This document shows positions 60,687 through 64,000 of a DNA stretch of 64,000 nucleotides, one piece after another. Within the stretch, counting starts at the first letter, position 1, and every line of letters begins with the position of its first letter. The DNA is from Wolinella succinogenes DSM 1740. Its GTDB lineage: Bacteria; Campylobacterota; Campylobacteria; Campylobacterales; Helicobacteraceae. The position numbers and the translations under genes were made by a program. The notes beneath the pieces are model-generated. The model saw only the letters and a program-made list of their open reading frames with translations. It had not been told where the DNA came from and ran no database searches. Location: assembly GCF_000196135.1 (NCBI RefSeq), contig NC_005090.1, positions 940,001 to 1,004,000 on the forward strand, read 5' to 3'.

Positions 60687-61864
60687 GGATAGCTCTTTAG
60701 TGTCACAAAGCGACCATTTTCATAACCCGTGATGAAGACCTGTTCAAACGCTTGATGGTTTGTGGCAGAGAATCGAAGCTTTAAATCGCTCAGAAAATCA
60801 GGCGAGAGATTCTCCATCGCCTTGATGAATCGTTTGTGGCTGAGGATGGGGCCTGTTTTGTGAAGCGCTTCAACAATGATCTTGGCGCTCAAAAATCCCT
60901 CAAAGCTTAGGAAGCAAGGGGGATGACCCATGGATTCGACATAGAGTCGGTGATACTCTCGCACCAGGGGGTTGGAGATATCCCAAGGAGAAGGGGTGAC
61001 ATTGGAGACAAGCACTTGGCGCATGTTCCCTTGGAGCGCCTCGGCCAAAGCGGTGGCGGCGACAAAAGAGATATTGACAAAAAGAGGAGGAGAGGCGGGA
61101 TTGAGCTCTTTATAGCGCTGGATGAAGAGTGCACTCGCTTCATAGGTTCCCACCATCACGATCGCCTCAGGGCTTTTGGGGTGGATTGCATAGACTGCAT
61201 CGCTTACAGAGAGGGTGTTTCTGGGGTAGATTCCCTCGGCTACGATTTTGAGACCCCTTTTGTCAAGAGATTGGGTGAGCCCCTCTAGTCCTTCGATTCC
61301 AAAGCTATCATTTTGGTAGAAAATAGCGATTCTTTTAAAACCTCGCTCCTCGGTGAGATAGGAGCTAATCGCTTCGATCTCTTCAAAGTAGCTAGGGCGC
61401 AGGTTGAAGATGAGTCGATTAAAAGGCTCTCGCAAGAATCTCGCTCCGCTTAGAGGCATGAGGAAAGGAATCTGCTCCTCCAGCGCCACAGGAATCGCCG
61501 CCATAGCTGTGGGTGTGCCAATAGTGCCCATGAGGGCAAAGACTCCCTCCTTGTCGATGAGATGGCGAACATTGGATTCGGTGAGCTTGGGCTCATATTT
61601 GTCATCATAGGTGAGAAGTTCAAGGGCGCGGCCATAGATTCCACCTTGGGTGTTGACATAGTCAAAATAGGCATTTGCCCCCTGCCTAAAGGAGTTCCCC
61701 ATGTGCTTGGAGGCTCCGCTTAAAGGGGCGCTTTGTCCTAGCTTGATGACGGGGTAGCGATAGATCTTTTCGGCTTTAAGCACAAAAAAGAGGAAAACAA
61801 TCACCCCTGCGAGGAAGAGCGTGGAGAAAGATAAAAAGAGGAGGGTTTTGTTTTTGCGTTTCAT
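60683..61864 (-). CDS. Periplasmic ligand-binding protein (branched-chain amino acid/amide type) with N-terminal anchor
   Basis: A 393-residue type I periplasmic binding protein. A short basic stretch and one hydrophobic segment (LLFLSFSTLFLAGVIVFLFF) act as signal anchor; no lipobox is visible. The mature part starts VIKLGQSAPLSGASKHMGNS and has the usual INxxGGIxGR block as VNTQGGIYGRALELLTYDDK, then FALMGTIGTPTAMAAIPVAL. No permease or ATPase gene is adjacent. Instead the gene overlaps a histidine kinase gene, so it probably senses a ligand for the kinase rather than feeding a transporter. Confidence 0.87.
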   Translation of the reverse strand: MKRKNKTLLFLSFSTLFLAGVIVFLFFVLKAEKIYRYPVIKLGQSAPLSGASKHMGNSFRQGANAYFDYVNTQGGIYGRALELLTYDDKYEPKLTESNVRHLIDKEGVFALMGTIGTPTAMAAIPVALEEQIPFLMPLSGARFLREPFNRLIFNLRPSYFEEIEAISSYLTEERGFKRIAIFYQNDSFGIEGLEGLTQSLDKRGLKIVAEGIYPRNTLSVSDAVYAIHPKSPEAIVMVGTYEASALFIQRYKELNPASPPLFVNISFVAATALAEALQGNMRQVLVSNVTPSPWDISNPLVREYHRLYVESMGHPPCFLSFEGFLSAKIIVEALHKTGPILSHKRFIKAMENLSPDFLSDLKLRFSATNHQAFEQVFITGYENGRFVTLKSYP

Positions 61865-61882
61865 GAAAAGATTTTAGCAGAT

Positions 61883-63382
61883 TTAATCATCGACTTTGAA
61901 AGAGGCGATGGCTTGAGCTAGTGCACGCTTCATCATCTCATACTCCTCAAAAAGCGCTCTGGAGGCTTCGATCTTGTGTGTGATCTGCTTCTCTAACATA
62001 CGAATCGTCTCAGGAATCTTACGACGCTCTTTGCGCAGATGGTCGAGGTTTTCATTGGTCTCCTCTAGACTTGAGGTGAGGGTGCGATTTTTGGCGAGCC
62101 AAAGACTCTCGGAATCGACGAGTTTTTTGAGCGATTCGGGCTGATTTTTGCTCTGCATTTTAAGCTTTTTGATCTCTATGGAGACCCTCTCAAGTTCCCC
62201 TTCAATATGCCTTTTTTCCTCCTTGCGCACGATGAGTTTGTCTTCTAGGAGCTTGATCTGCTCCTCCATCTCCTCTTTGCTTTTGCCTAGGTCTAGGATT
62301 CTGGTTTGGAGAGTCTCCACTTCGGTGGCAATATAGCGGCGATTTTGGACGAGCTGATAGATGCTTTCACTTTGGTGAATTCGCTCTTTTTCGTCTTTGA
62401 TGAGGGGTTTTTTGACTCTTTTGGAGGGGGCTAGAAAGGTCACCTTGCCATTGTAAAAGTCGATGAATTTTTTCGCCTCCTTGTCTTTGGCAATGAGTTT
62501 GGCTAGAAGTTCTGAGACGACACTTTGATAGATGAGGTCTAGGTTTTCGCGAATTAAGTGCTCACAAAAGAGATTTTTGAGTTGATTGGAGAGAGGGCGC
62601 TTCCAAAACTCCTCTAGTGCGAGGCGGAGCTTTTGGCGGATAAAAAAGAGGAACCGCCTAGAGAAATCGATATTGTTCACCCCGCCAATGGGAGTGTGAT
62701 AGCGCAAAACCTCGGTGGTGATGTCACCCAGCAGAAAGCCCAAATTGACCCCCTCAAGTGAAGAGGCGATCTGGCTCTCTTCGCTCTCGCTGATGGGTTC
62801 GATAGAGGAGCGCTTGCCTAGCTCTCTTAACTCGTTGTTGAGGCGCACAAAGTTATAGTCGAAATTTTTAATGTGGGCTTCATTGTCAAAGAGAAAGATT
62901 GCATCTCTCACATCAAACCCAAACCCCTTTTTGATCGCTTGGCGTATCACATCTCGCCGCAAAAACTCATCTTTGAAATCAATTAGATTATCCGCCTCTT
63001 CAGAGATTTGAGCGATCTCCTCTTGGCTAAATTTTTGCTCTCGAATCGATTCTTTAAACTCCTCTTTGTGTTCCAAAAGCCATCGGGTGAGGAAGGTAAC
63101 ATAGGGGCTTTTGTGAACCTCTTTGATTTTTTTGAAGATTCGGAGACGATCATCTTTTTCAAAAAAGATAAAGACGCTCATACCATGAAGGTGGAAAAAA
63201 TCGATGATGCTTGCGCGAACACTCTCTCTAGCGAGGCGAATCTCTTCAGGCGAATAGGAGGGGGGGAGGAGCCCCGGGAGAAGCGTGACGTACTGCTCTT
63301 CAAACTCTTTCATGCGTGAGCACTTCTCTAGACCTTGAGCGAGAATCTCTTGAACAATCTCATAAAGGGGGTGGGTTTTCAT
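61883..63382 (-). CDS. Unknown helical/coiled-coil protein, paralogue of the gene at 48900-50426
   Basis: A 499-residue cytoplasmic protein of unknown function. The start is MKTHPLYEIVQEILAQGLEK. The middle has MSVFIFFEKDDRLRIFKK and FIDFYNGKVTFLAPSKRVKK, shared with the paralogue. A long coiled coil starts at about residue 340 (QNRRYIATEVETLQTRILDL onwards), and it ends RALAQAIASFKVDD. It lies 18 bases before the binding protein gene on the same strand, so it could be the first gene of that signalling operon. A run of seven C/G at 63260-63266 in the coding region is just short of a typical phase-variable tract. Confidence 0.65.
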   Translation of the reverse strand: MKTHPLYEIVQEILAQGLEKCSRMKEFEEQYVTLLPGLLPPSYSPEEIRLARESVRASIIDFFHLHGMSVFIFFEKDDRLRIFKKIKEVHKSPYVTFLTRWLLEHKEEFKESIREQKFSQEEIAQISEEADNLIDFKDEFLRRDVIRQAIKKGFGFDVRDAIFLFDNEAHIKNFDYNFVRLNNELRELGKRSSIEPISESEESQIASSLEGVNLGFLLGDITTEVLRYHTPIGGVNNIDFSRRFLFFIRQKLRLALEEFWKRPLSNQLKNLFCEHLIRENLDLIYQSVVSELLAKLIAKDKEAKKFIDFYNGKVTFLAPSKRVKKPLIKDEKERIHQSESIYQLVQNRRYIATEVETLQTRILDLGKSKEEMEEQIKLLEDKLIVRKEEKRHIEGELERVSIEIKKLKMQSKNQPESLKKLVDSESLWLAKNRTLTSSLEETNENLDHLRKERRKIPETIRMLEKQITHKIEASRALFEEYEMMKRALAQAIASFKVDD

Positions 63383-63587
63383 CGTCTCCCTTTGGGCGTT
63401 TAGACTGGACTTTGACCACTAAATCGACCAAAAACTAATAAAATAATAATTTTTTGTCCATACTACTATAATTTCTCTTCGAACTCTCTCATGCCTCAAA
63501 GGGTCATCAACCTCTCTTGGGAATCGCTTAAAATTGAACATTATTACGATAAAATAAACTCATTAAATTTTTATCAAAGGCCGACCC
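63383..63587. other. Divergent intergenic region before the antiporter gene
   Basis: About 205 bases with no convincing gene. TATAAT lies at 63467-63472 and GATAAAAT near 63550, both on the plus strand in T-rich surroundings. AAAGG at 63576-63580 is the likely ribosome binding site of the next gene. A 51-codon ORF from the ATG at 63491 has no Shine-Dalgarno and is probably chance. Confidence 0.5.
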
Positions 63588-64000
63588 ATAGACTTCTTTA
63601 TCATCGCCATCGCTGCTTTGGGCATCGCTGTGAGTGTCAATATCTTCTTTAAAAAAATCGGAATTCCTGTGATTATAGGCTATGTGACTACGGGCACGCT
63701 GATCGTCTACGCCTTTGGTTTGGCCAGCGTGGCGGGCTCCTCCACCCTTTCGCATATTGCTGAGTTTGGAATTGTCTTTTTGATGTTCATGATTGGCTTG
63801 GAGTTCTCTTTTGACAAGATTAAGGCGATGAAGCAGGAGGTGTTGCTTTTTGGAACCTTGCAGATTCTTCTTAGTTGGGTGATTTTTTATCTTGTAGCGC
63901 ACCTCTTTTTTGGAATTGAGAGCAAAGTGGCCTTGGTGGTGAGCGCGGCTTTTTCGCTCTCTTCTACAGCGATCGTTTTAAAGAGTTTCAATGAGACACG
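63588..64000 (+). CDS. KefB/CPA2-type cation:proton antiporter, N-terminal part (cut by window edge), apparent AUA start
   Basis: 137 codons of a monovalent cation:proton antiporter. The sequence from 63588 reads IDFFIIAIAALGIAVSVNIF, then GIPVIIGYVTTGTLIVYAFG, LSHIAEFGIVFLMFMIGLEF and ALVVSAAFSLSSTAIVLKSF, the usual opening membrane helices of the CPA2 family, with the conserved FMIGLEF and SSTAIV. The frame has a stop at 63564-63566 and no ATG, GTG or TTG before the first helix. The ATA at 63588 has AAAGG seven bases upstream, exactly where a start codon should be. It is either a real AUA start or a sequence error for ATG or GTG. Confidence 0.82.
   Translation, partial: MDFFIIAIAALGIAVSVNIFFKKIGIPVIIGYVTTGTLIVYAFGLASVAGSSTLSHIAEFGIVFLMFMIGLEFSFDKIKAMKQEVLLFGTLQILLSWVIFYLVAHLFFGIESKVALVVSAAFSLSSTAIVLKSFNET

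Noticed and set aside
63260-63266. Seven-base G/C run in the coiled-coil gene as a phase-variable tract
   Set aside because: The run is too short compared with known variable tracts (usually nine or more), and the gene is intact.
63491-63646. A 51-codon ORF from ATG 63491 as the real start of the antiporter or as a leader gene
   Set aside because: It is in a different frame from the antiporter, has no Shine-Dalgarno, and the encoded sequence has no membrane or other family features.
1-64000. CRISPR arrays, rRNA genes or prophage
   Set aside because: Read for regularly spaced repeats, rRNA-like stretches and phage structural genes; none were seen.

Overview
The window looks like an epsilonproteobacterial (Campylobacterota) chromosome, most probably Wolinella succinogenes or a close relative. 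The grounds are: histidine-kinase and chemoreceptor styles of that group, promoters with a good -10 box and a T-rich -35 region, a homocysteine pathway that uses a protein thiocarboxylate (HcyS/HcyF/HcyD, known from W. succinogenes), a CowN protein as expected in a diazotroph, and many ATGA-overlapped operons. Genes are tightly packed on both strands. One intact insertion sequence and one tRNA gene are present, and I saw no CRISPR array.

Layout. 1-15.7 kb: two divergent NikABCDE-type ABC importer operons flank an OprD-like porin. The left operon (minus strand) ends in a GNAT acetyltransferase, and its nikA has a 10-bp tandem duplication that puts the signal peptide out of frame. The right operon (plus strand) continues into a MATE exporter, an AraC-type regulator and a cupin-like protein. 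14.5-18.1 kb: a polytopic membrane protein and a divergent TonB-dependent receptor with a NikR-like operator. Together 1-18 kb reads as a metal (probably nickel) uptake region. 18.2-28.5 kb: a MoaD/ThiS-like protein, a membrane protein with a gamma-glutamylcyclotransferase-like domain, an MscS channel, selD, two tandem paralogues with receiver-like ends and a helical middle, yedF, and a NIT-domain chemoreceptor with an Nss/FNR-type box at a class II position.

28.7-36.9 kb: one long minus-strand sulfate-assimilation operon, DUF2061-cysH-cysD-cysN-hcyS-hcyF-hcyD-sulfite reductase(TusA fusion)-cysG. Sulfate goes to sulfide, the sulfide is loaded on HcyS, and the HcyS thiocarboxylate is used by MetY (40.4-41.7 kb) to make homocysteine. 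A second PLP enzyme of the same superfamily, a methyltransferase and a Bcr/CflA exporter lie between. 41.8-45.4 kb: yebC, cowN, a PilZ-containing protein, tRNA-Arg(CCU) and HU.

45.6-48.9 kb: a REC-PAS-GGDEF-EAL gene split by a 1306-bp IS3-family element; removing the element and one 3-bp target copy restores the reading frame. 50.6-57.1 kb: gap, pgi, pfkA, an NDP-forming acyl-CoA synthetase and pgk. 57.1-58.4 kb: corA behind a leader of about 200 nt with two interleaved long helices, a short leader ORF and a hairpin over the Shine-Dalgarno; this is the best candidate for an undescribed regulatory RNA. 58.4-63.4 kb: a periplasmic binding protein-histidine kinase-response regulator operon and a helical protein that is a paralogue of the one at 48.9-50.4 kb. 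The right edge holds the start of a KefB-type antiporter whose only well-placed start codon is AUA.
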